Source of the DNA: an uncultured Oscillospiraceae bacterium
GTDB lineage: Bacteria > Bacillota > Clostridia > Oscillospirales > Oscillospiraceae
Length of the DNA: 46,642 bases
Reading direction: 5' to 3'
NCBI GenBank assembly: GCA_934573855.1
Contig: CAKTMF010000011.1
Location: forward strand, 1-46,642
The notes beneath the pieces were generated by a model. It had not been told where the DNA came from. It worked only from the letters and a program-made list of their open reading frames with translations, and did no database searches. Both the position numbers and the translations under genes were made by a program. This document shows positions 33,850 to 42,486 of this stretch, piece by piece (positions within the stretch are counted from its first letter, which is position 1; every line of letters begins with the position of its first letter).

Positions 33850-33885
33850 TCTCACGGCGAACTCGGCCGGGAAAGGACGGCTTTA

Positions 33886-36519
33886 ATGGCCAACACTAAA
33901 ACCGCTGCAAATAAAACTACCGCGAAGGCTTCGACAAAGAAAAAGTCGGGAAAGGCCAAGAACACCGCGGAACCCATGACCCAGCCGCCCCCGATAAGGC
34001 GGGAGCTTGCGGCGGTCGTGTTCCTGTTCCTCGGCGTATTCTGCATACTCAGCTATTTCAACACCGACGGCAGCTTTGTGGCCTTTTTCTCAAATCTCAT
34101 AAAGGGGCTGCTGGGCTGGGGCTTCTGGCTCACTGCACCCGCGTTTCTGCTCGTCGCGTTTATTTTGGGCTTCCACCGGGGGAGACCGGTCGCTTTCCGC
34201 GTTTTCTCCGCGCTCATGCTGCCGGTCATCTTCGCCGCCGTCGGCAACCTGCTGTTTTATAAAATAAAGGTCGGGGCCTTTGACCTCCAGACCGTCACCG
34301 GCACGCTCTTCATGCAGGGGCAGCTCATGAACTCCGGCGGAGTTATCGGCGGATTCGTGGCGCTGGGGCTTGAGAAGGCGTTCAGCATTTACGGCGCGCT
34401 CCCGCTGCTTATATTCGCGTTCCTGTTTTTCCTTATAAAGAGTCTTAATTCCAGCATTTCCGGCCTTGCAGGGAAGATAAGCGACCGGCCGAAGTACGAC
34501 CCCGCGATGTACGAGGACAAGCGTGATCCGCTCGCCGCCCCGGTGAACGCCGAGAAGCGCAGGACCAAGGTCGAGGTCATCCCCCGCACCCAGTACACCA
34601 CCGGCTACAGCCTTGATGTGCCGCTCGGCGAGGAGGACGCGAACGACTACATATTCCCCATGAACGAGAGCCGCCCCCAGTCCGCCAGTGTCTCAGAGCC
34701 TGACGGCAAGGCTGCAAAGAAGGTCAAGGCGCGCAGGAAGTCTCCCGACCTCACCGCCGGCGTAGAGCCGCTGAGCGCGAAGGAGGCGGAAAAGCTCGCA
34801 GGTATCGACGCGGGCGACGGCTTCATAGAGATACCTCTCGACAAGGAGGACCCGCTTTCTCCCATTACGCTCACCGCGTCCATATCCGACCCTCCGAAAA
34901 AGAAAAAGGGCAAAAAGTCGGACTTCTCCGACGAGGCGAGGGCCGTCGCCGCCGCCATATCAAGGTCCGAGGAAACGCCCGACGGCGAGTACAGGTTCCC
35001 GCCGCTCAGGCTCCTGCGCACCGGCGTGACTGCCGCGGGGGACAGCAGAGAAGAGATACTCGTCAACAAGGAGCGTCTCGAGGGGGCCATACGCAGCTTC
35101 GGCATTAACGCAGCGATAGTCGGCGTTACCCGCGGCCCCACGGTGACGCGCTATGATATCGAGCTTGAGCAGGGCGTAAAGCTCGCGCGGGTCACGAACC
35201 TTGCGGGAGACCTTGCGCTGGCGCTCGGCGTCGTGAACGTCCGTATCGCGCCCATCCCGAACAAGATCTCGACTGTCGGCATCGAGGTCCCCAATAAGAT
35301 AGTCAGCACCGTCTACCTCCGAGATATCCTCGAGTCGCCCAAGTTCACCTCCGCAAAGTCGAAGCTCAGCTTCGCCCTCGGCAAGGACATCGGCGGCGAC
35401 TGTATCGTCGGCAACATCGCGAAGCTCCCGCACATGCTCATCGCCGGTACCACCGGCTCTGGCAAATCCGTGTGCATGAACTCCCTCATCCTGAGCCTTC
35501 TTTACAAGGCGCGTCCGGACGAGGTCAGGCTCATCATGATCGATCCCAAGATGGTCGAGCTGGGCGTATATAACGGCATACCCCACCTGTATGTCCCCGT
35601 CGTCACCGACCCGAAGAAGGCGGCCGGCGCGCTGCAGTGGTCGGTCGTTGAAATGCTCAAGCGCTACCGCCTCTTCTCCGAGGTCGGCGTGCGCGATCTT
35701 GAGAATTATAACCGTCACAACGCCGCGGCCGGCGAGCCTGCGCTGCCGCAGGTCGTCATCGTCATAGACGAGCTTGCGGACCTGATGATGGTGGCCTCCA
35801 AGGAGGTCGAGGAGAGCATATGCCGCGTCGCCCAGATGGGCCGTGCCGCCGGTATGCACCTCGTCATCGCCACTCAGCGTCCCTCCGCGGACGTCATCAC
35901 CGGCCTTATGAAGGCCAATATCCCGTCGCGTATCGCCTTCGCGGTCTCCTCCGCGATGGAGAGCCGCATAATCCTCGACCAGGGCGGCGCGGAAAAGCTC
36001 ATCGGTATGGGCGATATGCTCTATTCTCCCGTGGGCTGCGGCAAGCCCACCCGTATTCAGGGCGCGTTCGTCTCCGACGAGGAGCGCGAGGACGTCATCC
36101 AGTTCATAAAGGAGGGCGCCTCCGCCATGCCGGAGAACAGCGAGATCGAGGAGTATATGAACAAGGCCGCCGCCAGCAAGGACAGCGGCGACGGCGGAAA
36201 AGGCTCCAAGAACGACGGCCCCGCCGGGGACTATGACGAAATGCTCCCGCAGGCTGTGGAGGCGGTGCTTGAGATGAAGTCCTGCTCCGTGTCCATGCTG
36301 CAGCGCCGCGTGAAGCTCGGCTATTCAAGAGCCGCGCGCATAGTCGACCAGATGGAGGAGCTGGGTATCGTCGGCCCCTACGAGGGCGCGAAGCCCCGCA
36401 GCGTCATTATCGACAGAAACGGCTGGCACGATATACAGATACGGCTCGGACTCATCCCGGACGACGGCATGGCGCTGGCCGAGGAGATGAGCGGCGAGGC
36501 TGACTATTTTGAAAGCTGA
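33886..36519 (+). CDS. spoIIIE: DNA translocase FtsK/SpoIIIE
   Basis: An 877-residue septal DNA pump. A basic Lys/Thr-rich N-tail precedes four membrane helices (~40-185). A low-complexity linker (~200-365) leads to the alpha/beta motor with Walker A GTTGSGKSV (~522-530), VIDELADLMM as Walker B, and a C-terminal gamma winged helix (SMLQRRVKLGYSRAARIVDQMEELG) that reads KOPS/SRS sites. It moves chromosome DNA through the division or sporulation septum. AAAGGA lies ahead of ATG 33886. Confidence 0.95.
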   Translation: MANTKTAANKTTAKASTKKKSGKAKNTAEPMTQPPPIRRELAAVVFLFLGVFCILSYFNTDGSFVAFFSNLIKGLLGWGFWLTAPAFLLVAFILGFHRGRPVAFRVFSALMLPVIFAAVGNLLFYKIKVGAFDLQTVTGTLFMQGQLMNSGGVIGGFVALGLEKAFSIYGALPLLIFAFLFFLIKSLNSSISGLAGKISDRPKYDPAMYEDKRDPLAAPVNAEKRRTKVEVIPRTQYTTGYSLDVPLGEEDANDYIFPMNESRPQSASVSEPDGKAAKKVKARRKSPDLTAGVEPLSAKEAEKLAGIDAGDGFIEIPLDKEDPLSPITLTASISDPPKKKKGKKSDFSDEARAVAAAISRSEETPDGEYRFPPLRLLRTGVTAAGDSREEILVNKERLEGAIRSFGINAAIVGVTRGPTVTRYDIELEQGVKLARVTNLAGDLALALGVVNVRIAPIPNKISTVGIEVPNKIVSTVYLRDILESPKFTSAKSKLSFALGKDIGGDCIVGNIAKLPHMLIAGTTGSGKSVCMNSLILSLLYKARPDEVRLIMIDPKMVELGVYNGIPHLYVPVVTDPKKAAGALQWSVVEMLKRYRLFSEVGVRDLENYNRHNAAAGEPALPQVVIVIDELADLMMVASKEVEESICRVAQMGRAAGMHLVIATQRPSADVITGLMKANIPSRIAFAVSSAMESRIILDQGGAEKLIGMGDMLYSPVGCGKPTRIQGAFVSDEEREDVIQFIKEGASAMPENSEIEEYMNKAAASKDSGDGGKGSKNDGPAGDYDEMLPQAVEAVLEMKSCSVSMLQRRVKLGYSRAARIVDQMEELGIVGPYEGAKPRSVIIDRNGWHDIQIRLGLIPDDGMALAEEMSGEADYFES

Positions 36520-36528
36520 ACAGAGAAA

Positions 36529-36933
36529 ATGAACTATTTTTCGCCCGAAATGCAGACCCAGGACGTAAACAAAATAAGCATGCTCGGCCTTGCCCACGTC
36601 GGGGACGCCGTCTATGAGCTTCTCACGCGGACCATGCTCTGCGAGCGTGGGCATTCCTCCGTTTCTGAGCTGCACAGGCTCACGGTCTCCATGGTGAATG
36701 CCCCCGCTCAGGCAAGTGCGGCGGAAAGGCTCATTCCCGTCCTCGCGGATGAGGAGCTGAGCGTTTACCGCCGCGGACGCAATACCAAGGTGAACTCCGT
36801 GCCGCACAACGCCGATATTGGCCAGTATCATGCCGCGACCGGCGTCGAGGCTCTCTTCGGCTGGCTCTATCTTCAGGGCAGGCTTGAGCGCATTGAGGAG
36901 CTTTTCGGGCTTATCACAGACAAAGAGGAGTAA
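36529..36933 (+). CDS. mrnC: Mini-ribonuclease III
   Basis: A 134-residue RNase III catalytic domain without a dsRNA-binding domain. LGLAHVGDAVYELL holds the catalytic Asp and the later GVEALFGWLYLQG the conserved Glu; the KVNSVPHNAD stretch is characteristic. Mini-III matures the ends of 23S rRNA. The ATG is 9 bases after the spoIIIE stop with a weak AGAGAAA site, suggesting coupling. Confidence 0.93.
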   Translation: MNYFSPEMQTQDVNKISMLGLAHVGDAVYELLTRTMLCERGHSSVSELHRLTVSMVNAPAQASAAERLIPVLADEELSVYRRGRNTKVNSVPHNADIGQYHAATGVEALFGWLYLQGRLERIEELFGLITDKEE

Positions 36934-36935
36934 TT

Positions 36936-38657
36936 ATGCCGCTTGACGCACTTACGGTTTCCGCCCTGACGTCGGAGCTGAAAGACAAAATAGAGGGCGG
37001 GAAGATAGACAAGGTGCAGCAGCCCGGACGGGACCTGCTGCTCGTCTCTCTGCGCTCAAAGGGCGAGAGCCTGCGCCTGCTCATTGCCGCCGGCACCGGC
37101 AACGCAAGGGTCCATCTCACAAAGATGTCCCTTGAAAATCCTGCCGAGCCGCCAATGTTCTGCATGCTTCTGCGAAAGCACCTTGCCGGCGCGCGTATCG
37201 TCTCGGTGAGGCAGCCGGACTGGGAACGCATGGTGGAGCTTGAGCTTGACACTCACGACGAGCTGGGCGTAGAGTCGCGAAAAAGGCTCGTTATCGAGCT
37301 TATCGGGCGCAGCTCGAACGTTATACTCGTGGGTCAGGACGGGCGCATTATCGAGTGTATGCGACGCATGGACTTCGCCGGGGACGCAATGCGCCGCCTT
37401 CTGCCCGGAATGATCTACCGCTATCCGCCGAAGCAGGATAAGCTCCCGTTCTTTACGTCTACAGCTGATGAGCGCCGCGCGATCATTGCCGCCGCCGACA
37501 CGTCAAGACCCGTCGACAAGTGGATTCTGGACAGCTTTTCCGGCCTCTCGCCGCTCGTCTGCCGGGAGCTTTCGTATCGCTGCGGAGGAGACTATACCCG
37601 CCTTCCCGCCGCGCTGGACGCGCTTCTGGAGAGCGTGTCGGCGGGCGAGCTTGTTCCCACGCTCGTCGAAAGAGACGGCAAGCCCTTTGACTTCAGCGCC
37701 ATGTCGATACTGCAATACGGCGACGGCGCGGAGAACATACGCATGAACAGCTTTTCCGAAATGCTCGACGCGTTTTACTCACAGCGTGACCTGGCCGAGA
37801 GCCGCCGCAGGAGAAGCAGCGAGCTCACACACAGGATAAAGACGGCGCGCGACCGCGTGGCAAGGAAGCTTGCGGCGCAGCGCGAGGAGCTTGCTCGTAC
37901 CGTGGACAAGGAGAGCGTCCGCGTAAAGGCGGAGCTTGTGACCGGGAACATATACCGCATCAAAAAAGGCGACCGCACCCTTGAGTGCGGCAACTACTAC
38001 GAGCCTGACTGTCCGAATGTCCTAATAGAGCTTGACCCGCTCAAGACCCCGCAGCAGAACGCCGCGGCGCTGTACAAGGAGTACAGCAAGCTCAAGGGCG
38101 CTGAAAAGCACCTCGGCGTCCTCGTCAGTGAGGGCGAAAAGCAGCTCGAATATCTCAGCAGCGTGCTTGACGAGCTTGAGCGCGCCGAGAGCGAGCGCGA
38201 CGTCTCGGATATCCGCCGCGAGCTTAGCTCGGCAGGCTTCCTACGCGCGGCCCGCGGGGGGAAGCAGGACAGGTCCAAGCCGCAGGCACCCCTGCGCTTC
38301 GTTACGGACGACGGTCTTGAGGTGCTTGTCGGCAGAAGCAACGTGCAGAACGACGAGCTGACGACGAAGCTCGCCCGCCGCACGGACTATTGGTTCCATA
38401 CTCAGAAGGTCCACGGCAGCCATGTCATCCTCCGCTGCGACGGACTTGAGCCGCCGGAGACGTCCGTGGAGCAGGCCGCGAAGCTTGCGGCGTATTTCTC
38501 CCAGGCGCGTATCGGCGGGAAAACAGCCGTCGACTATACCATGGTGCGCTTTGTGCGCAAGCCCTCCGGGGCGCTGCCGGGCAAGGTGCTTTATACCGAT
38601 TTCAAAACCATCGTCACCGAAGCCGACGAGGCGCTCGCAAAACGCCTCGCAAAATAA
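36936..38657 (+). CDS. rqcH: RqcH (Rqc2/NFACT family ribosome quality-control protein)
   Basis: A 573-residue NFACT protein: N-terminal NFACT-N domain (MPLDALTVSALTSELK, VQQPGRDLLL), HhH region, a long coiled coil (~285-440) and NFACT-R (TDYWFHTQKVHGSHVILR). In Bacillus RqcH binds stalled 50S subunits and adds alanine tails that mark nascent chains for ClpXP. MutS2, the ribosome splitter of the same pathway, is also encoded here. AAAGAGGAG precedes the ATG, two bases after mrnC. Confidence 0.94.
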   Translation: MPLDALTVSALTSELKDKIEGGKIDKVQQPGRDLLLVSLRSKGESLRLLIAAGTGNARVHLTKMSLENPAEPPMFCMLLRKHLAGARIVSVRQPDWERMVELELDTHDELGVESRKRLVIELIGRSSNVILVGQDGRIIECMRRMDFAGDAMRRLLPGMIYRYPPKQDKLPFFTSTADERRAIIAAADTSRPVDKWILDSFSGLSPLVCRELSYRCGGDYTRLPAALDALLESVSAGELVPTLVERDGKPFDFSAMSILQYGDGAENIRMNSFSEMLDAFYSQRDLAESRRRRSSELTHRIKTARDRVARKLAAQREELARTVDKESVRVKAELVTGNIYRIKKGDRTLECGNYYEPDCPNVLIELDPLKTPQQNAAALYKEYSKLKGAEKHLGVLVSEGEKQLEYLSSVLDELERAESERDVSDIRRELSSAGFLRAARGGKQDRSKPQAPLRFVTDDGLEVLVGRSNVQNDELTTKLARRTDYWFHTQKVHGSHVILRCDGLEPPETSVEQAAKLAAYFSQARIGGKTAVDYTMVRFVRKPSGALPGKVLYTDFKTIVTEADEALAKRLAK

Positions 38658-38659
38658 AA

Positions 38660-38706
38660 AACGAACAAAAAACAGCCGCCCTCACATAAAACGTGAGGGC
38701 GGCTGT
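38660..38706 (-). terminator. Terminator of bofA
   Basis: ACAGCCGCCCTCAC and GTGAGGGCGGCTGT form a perfect 14-base-pair stem with a 7-base loop. The T-run (TTTTTTGTTCGTTTTTT) is on the minus strand, so it mainly ends bofA, though the stem could also pause transcription of rqcH. Confidence 0.87.
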
Positions 38707-38716
38707 ATCCGTCATA

Positions 38717-38965
38717 TCAGAGCAAAAGCAGAACGATAAGTCCCGGTATGCCGAAAATGCCGACGACAAGCGCGTTTACGAACGTGACAGCGACGGATAT
38801 CCCGATAATGTCGCCGAAAAAGTTCACGATCATCAGACCGACAAAGCCGCACAGCGCGTTGATGAGTAGCTTGAAAATAAAGCGTATCGGCTTTGTGAGA
38901 AATTTAATGAGAATAACGACCGCGAAGATCAGCGCGGCTATCAGGACTATGTCGTACAGATCCAT
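38717..38965 (-). CDS. bofA: Pro-sigma-K processing inhibitor BofA family protein
   Basis: An 82-residue, mostly hydrophobic protein with two or three membrane helices. The ending NALVVGIFGIPGLIVLLLL matches the BofA family pattern. In Bacillus BofA holds SpoIVFB inactive together with SpoIVFA. A SpoIVFB-like protease is encoded 36 kb away in the window. GGAAGG precedes the ATG. Confidence 0.88.
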   Translation of the reverse strand: MDLYDIVLIAALIFAVVILIKFLTKPIRFIFKLLINALCGFVGLMIVNFFGDIIGISVAVTFVNALVVGIFGIPGLIVLLLL

Positions 38966-39030
38966 TTATATACCTTCCGTGAGCGAGATGTTTGACCGGC
39001 CGGCGCCGGGCAGGGAAAAAGTTCCTAAAT

Positions 39031-39059
39031 AATATACTACAAGGTACAGATAATAGCAA
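39031..39059 (-). promoter_or_regulatory. Possible promoter for bofA
   Basis: On the minus strand TTGCTA (39054-39059) and TATATT (39031-39036) are 17 bases apart, giving a leader of about 60 bases. Confidence 0.5.
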
Positions 39060-39216
39060 CAGACAATTACGCCGGCGACAGAAACAGAGCCGTTTTGTGC
39101 GCTTTTCGCGCAAAGGATAATTGTTCAGCGGCGGTGAGCTGTTGCGTATAGATAAAATTTCCGCCGCGGGGGCGCGCCATCAGGCGCGCCCTTCTGATTT
39201 GGAGGAGGGCTCCCCG

Positions 39217-39298
39217 CGGACTTGGCGGCAGAAGAAATGACAGTCTTTATCGGAGCCTGAGCGTTAAACGCCTGCATATATGTCCGCTGGCAAGTCCG
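39217..39298 (-). ncRNA. Candidate structured RNA downstream of the kinase gene
   Basis: CGGACTTG+GCGG (39217-39228) pairs with CCGC (39284-39287) and CAAGTCCG (39291-39298), leaving a 3-base bulge, and encloses about 55 bases with an inner GCGTT-A-AACGC hairpin (39261-39271). On the minus strand it begins 2 bases after the kinase stop codon and is followed by the GC-rich hairpin at 39170-39191. It could be a 3' UTR element or a processed small RNA; I do not recognise a known family. Confidence 0.35.
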
Positions 39299-39299
39299 G

Positions 39300-39869
39300 T
39301 CATGTCTCGAAGTACATATCGCAGCAATTTATGACATCACAGCCGGAAAAGTATTTTTCCTCAAGCGGGATCCAGCGCTCCGCAAAAACGGCGGCTGAGC
39401 GTGCGCCGCTGCGTTCGGTAATGCGTCGGAGCTGACTTTCCTTGTCGGTCGAGAGAAATATCCTGAGATAATAAAAATCGCGAAGCTCCGGGTGACAGCT
39501 GTACGCACCCTCCACCACCGTTATGCGGCACGGAGAGACGGAGACGGGCGCTGTCAGCATACCGCTTGAACAGCTGAACGGACGGTAGCTGAAGCTTTTG
39601 CCGGCAGAGAGCGGCAGCAGCACCTCCTGCAAGAAGCGTTCATGATCGACGTTCTCACCGGGGCGGGCAAGCCGCTCCGCCGTCCGCTGCTCGGGGCGCA
39701 GAAAAAAATCATCCATGTGTATAAGCTCGCAGGGATATATGCGCTCCAACTCTGCCGCAAGTGTCGTTTTGCCGGAACCGCAGCGCCCGTCTATGGCGAC
39801 GATCAGACGCTGCTTTTCGGCCGACATGGCGTCTATGCGCTCTCTTATTTTGAGGAGGATATGTTCCAC
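39300..39869 (-). CDS. Uridine kinase-like P-loop protein
   Basis: A 189-residue P-loop kinase starting at GTG 39869. Walker A is DGRCGSGKTT (~27-36), ELIHMDDFFLRPEQR matches the substrate/metal region of uridine/pantothenate-type kinases, and VVEGAYSCHPEL the strand preceding the lid. The small size and HMDDFF fit the uridine-kinase-like family; the nucleoside substrate is uncertain. It has a perfect consensus promoter and stands alone between bofA and the topoisomerase operon. Confidence 0.8.
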   Translation of the reverse strand: MEHILLKIRERIDAMSAEKQRLIVAIDGRCGSGKTTLAAELERIYPCELIHMDDFFLRPEQRTAERLARPGENVDHERFLQEVLLPLSAGKSFSYRPFSCSSGMLTAPVSVSPCRITVVEGAYSCHPELRDFYYLRIFLSTDKESQLRRITERSGARSAAVFAERWIPLEEKYFSGCDVINCCDMYFET

Positions 39870-39905
39870 TTTGATGTCCGTCCTGATGCTTGGTGCTCTG
39901 CCAGA

Positions 39906-39934
39906 ATTATAATATGACCCTCACGATGTGTCAA
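39906..39934 (-). promoter_or_regulatory. Consensus promoter for the kinase gene
   Basis: On the minus strand perfect TTGACA (39929-39934) and perfect TATAAT (39906-39911) are 17 bases apart. Confidence 0.86.
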
Positions 39935-39939
39935 TTGCC

Positions 39940-40018
39940 TATAAGACTGAAAAAGTTTTACGCTGCTTGATCACACGGGATATAAGATACAGAAAAAGTT
40001 TGAGTGGTTTCTGCTTGA
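39940..40018 (+). repeat. Imperfect direct repeat upstream of the topoisomerase operon
   Basis: Three blocks recur in the same order: TATAAGA (39940, 39981), GAAAAAGTTT (39949, 39992) and CTGCTTGA (39963, 40011). The units are about 31 and 38 bases. They fill the divergent gap and are followed by a GAGGCG/CGCCTC hairpin at 40015-40036. A duplicated regulator-binding site is possible. Nothing else is seen in this 300-base gap except the two promoters. Confidence 0.65.
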
Positions 40019-40074
40019 GGCGCGATATTTCCGCCTCACTTTTACGTTTACAAAAGAGCGTCAAAACAGAATAC

Positions 40075-40103
40075 TTGAAAAAATTTTTTGGATAAGTTAT
40101 ACT
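40075..40103 (+). promoter_or_regulatory. Promoter for the topoisomerase operon
   Basis: TTGAAA (40075-40080) and TATACT (40098-40103) are 17 bases apart; the leader is about 67 bases. Confidence 0.75.
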
Positions 40104-40176
40104 ACATAGGATAAAATGACGTGTGTTACGCGAAAAAAGTCACACAAGATGTAGTATTTGCGAGGTCAATGGCATA

Positions 40177-42171
40177 ATGGGCAAAACAGGCATGGAATAC
40201 GGCAACGAGAGCATTTCCCAGCTCAAGGGTGCGGACAGAGTCAGAAAGCGTCCGGGAGTCATATTCGGCTCCGACGGGCTTGACGGCTGTGAACACGCCG
40301 TATTTGAAATACTTTCCAATTCTATCGACGAGGCGCGCGAGGGAAACGGTACTCTCATCACCCTGACATATTTCGAGGACGGCTCCATCGAGGTCGAGGA
40401 TTTCGGACGCGGCTGCCCCGTAGACTGGAACCCAAACGAGAAGCGCTATAACTGGGAGCTTGTATTCTGCGAGCTGTACGCCGGAGGAAAATACAAAAAC
40501 ACCGACGGCGGCGACTACGAATACTCCCTTGGCCTGAACGGCCTCGGCTCCTGCGCGACCCAGTATGCCTCGGAATACATGGACGTGACCGTCTGGCGAG
40601 ACGGGAACAAGTATCAGCTCCATTTCAAAAAGGGCAAGGTCTGCGGCAAAAAGGGTCAGGAGCTGAGCATAGAACCCACCGACCGCAAAAAGACCGGCAC
40701 TACCATCCGCTGGCGTCCCGACGCCGAGGTATTCACGGACATAAACATCCCCGACGGGTATTTCTCCGACGTGCTGCACCGTCAGGCCGTCGTCAACGCC
40801 GGCATAACGTTCAGACTCCGCCTGCAGAAAAACGGGAAGTTCGACGTCAGGGACTTCTGCTATGAAAACGGTATAAAGGACTATGTGACGGAGCTTGCGG
40901 GGGAGGACCCCCTGACCCAGCCGGTGTTCATTTCGGCTGAGCGCCGGGGCCGCGACAGAGATGACAAGCCCGAATACAAGGTAAAGCTCTCTGCGGCGTT
41001 CTGCTTCTCGAACAAGGTCACGTCGCTCGAGTATTACCACAACTCCTCGTGGCTCGAGAACGGCGGCGCGCCGGACAAGGCGGTCAGGAGCGCCTTCGTC
41101 TCCGCCATCGACAGCTATATAAAGCAGCTCGGCAAGTACCAGAAGAACGAGAGCGCCATCAAGTTTCAGGACGTTCAGGACTGCCTCGTGCTGGTGACGA
41201 ACTGCTTTTCCACCCAGACCTCATACGAGAACCAGACGAAAAAGGCGATAAACAACCGCTTCATCCAGCAGGCCATGACGGAGTTCTTCAAATCCCAGCT
41301 CGAGGTCTATTTCATTGAGAACAAGCCCGAGGCCGACCGCATCGCCGAGCAGGTGCTTATCAACAAGCGCAGCCGCGAGACCGCCGAGCGCACCCGGCAG
41401 GGAATGAAGAAAAAGCTCTCCGGCAGCATAGACATCTCGAACCGTGTGCAGAAATTCGTCGACTGCCGCAGCAAGGACCCCGACCGCCGCGAGATATACA
41501 TCGTGGAGGGCGACTCCGCGCTGGGCGCGTGCAAGCAGTCGCGCGACGCCGAGTTTCAGGGCATAATGCCCGTGCGCGGCAAGATACTCAACTGCCTGAA
41601 GGCGGATTACGGCCGCATATTCAAGAGCGACGTCATCACCGACCTCATGAAGGTGCTGGGCTGCGGAGTCGAGGTCAAGGACAAGCACTCCAAGGAGCTG
41701 TCCGGTTTTGACCTTTCAAACCTCCGCTGGAACAAGATCATCATCTGCACCGACGCGGACGTCGACGGCTTCCAGATACGGACCCTTATCCTCACCATGC
41801 TCTACCGTCTCGTACCCACGCTCATCCGGGAGGGCTATGTCTATATCGCTGAGTCGCCGCTCTACGAGATAGAATGTAAGGGCAGGACGTACTTTGCCTA
41901 CTCCGACAGGGAAAAGGCGGACTTCGTCTCAACGCTCGACGGCGCGAAAATGACCATCAACCGCAGCAAGGGACTCGGCGAAAACGACCCTGAGATGATG
42001 TGGATGACCACCATGAACCCGGAGAGCCGCCGTCTCATCAAGGTAATGCCCGAGGACGCGGAGCGCATGTCGCAGGTGTTCGACCTGCTGCTGGGCGACA
42101 ATCTCGAGGGCAGAAAAAATCATATCGCCGAGTTCGGGTATAAATATCTCGACATGGCCGACATTTCGTAA
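40177..42171 (+). CDS. Divergent type IIA topoisomerase B subunit (GyrB/ParE-like)
   Basis: A 664-residue GHKL ATPase/toprim protein. The N-terminus has VRKRPGVIFGSDG, the ATP-site Asn in EILSNSIDEA, EVEDFGRGCPVDW and an unusual lid GLNGLGSCATQYAS (GyrB usually GLHGVG). A QTK loop (ENQTKKAINN), toprim EGDSALGACKQSRDAEFQGIMPVRGKILN and DADVDGFQIRTL follow. Motifs are conserved but clearly diverged from standard GyrB, so this is probably a second (ParE-like) pair rather than the housekeeping gyrase. ATG 40177 follows GAGGT by 10 bases; an ATG 9 bases earlier is out of frame. Confidence 0.9.
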   Translation: MGKTGMEYGNESISQLKGADRVRKRPGVIFGSDGLDGCEHAVFEILSNSIDEAREGNGTLITLTYFEDGSIEVEDFGRGCPVDWNPNEKRYNWELVFCELYAGGKYKNTDGGDYEYSLGLNGLGSCATQYASEYMDVTVWRDGNKYQLHFKKGKVCGKKGQELSIEPTDRKKTGTTIRWRPDAEVFTDINIPDGYFSDVLHRQAVVNAGITFRLRLQKNGKFDVRDFCYENGIKDYVTELAGEDPLTQPVFISAERRGRDRDDKPEYKVKLSAAFCFSNKVTSLEYYHNSSWLENGGAPDKAVRSAFVSAIDSYIKQLGKYQKNESAIKFQDVQDCLVLVTNCFSTQTSYENQTKKAINNRFIQQAMTEFFKSQLEVYFIENKPEADRIAEQVLINKRSRETAERTRQGMKKKLSGSIDISNRVQKFVDCRSKDPDRREIYIVEGDSALGACKQSRDAEFQGIMPVRGKILNCLKADYGRIFKSDVITDLMKVLGCGVEVKDKHSKELSGFDLSNLRWNKIIICTDADVDGFQIRTLILTMLYRLVPTLIREGYVYIAESPLYEIECKGRTYFAYSDREKADFVSTLDGAKMTINRSKGLGENDPEMMWMTTMNPESRRLIKVMPEDAERMSQVFDLLLGDNLEGRKNHIAEFGYKYLDMADIS

Positions 42172-42181
42172 GGAGTATACC

Positions 42182-42475
42182 GTGAAAGCAAGATACGCCA
42201 AAACCTTTGAATACGGCAAGCAGATGGCAAAGACCTCCGTCATCTGCGCCGTAGCCGCCTGTGCGGTGAGCATATTCTTTCTCCCGGCCGAAAGCACGAT
42301 ACAGCTCGTGGGTCTCGGCCTTTCGGCGGTACTTATGATAGCGACGCTCGTCATAATGTATAAATACTGCCGCTGCCCCTACTGCGGAAAGCATATAATG
42401 ATGGGCGTACTCACGGTAAAGGCGTGTCCCGCCTGCCGCCGCAACCTTGAGAGCGGAAAGAAAGCTAAAAAGTAA
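42182..42475 (+). CDS. Small two-helix membrane protein with zinc ribbon
   Basis: A 97-residue protein starting at GTG 42182 (AAGGAG upstream). Two membrane helices (~18-34 and ~42-60) are followed by a zinc ribbon: CPYC then CPAC with an 18-residue spacing, and a Lys-rich tail. It lies 10 bases after the B subunit and 11 before the A subunit, so it is part of the topoisomerase operon. I do not recognise a named family. A link between the enzyme and the membrane is possible but is inference only. Confidence 0.8.
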   Translation: MKARYAKTFEYGKQMAKTSVICAVAACAVSIFFLPAESTIQLVGLGLSAVLMIATLVIMYKYCRCPYCGKHIMMGVLTVKACPACRRNLESGKKAKK

Positions 42476-42486
42476 GAGCGAGAGTT

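Larger units (their letters stand above)
38966..39299. other. Intergenic stretch with bofA promoter and structured DNA
   Basis: No gene is supported. The bofA end has a minus-strand promoter (separate entry). At 39170-39191 a very GC-rich hairpin pairs GGGCGCGCC with GGCGCGCCC around ATCA. At 39217-39298 lies a second structured element described separately. The rest shows nothing recognisable. Confidence 0.6.
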
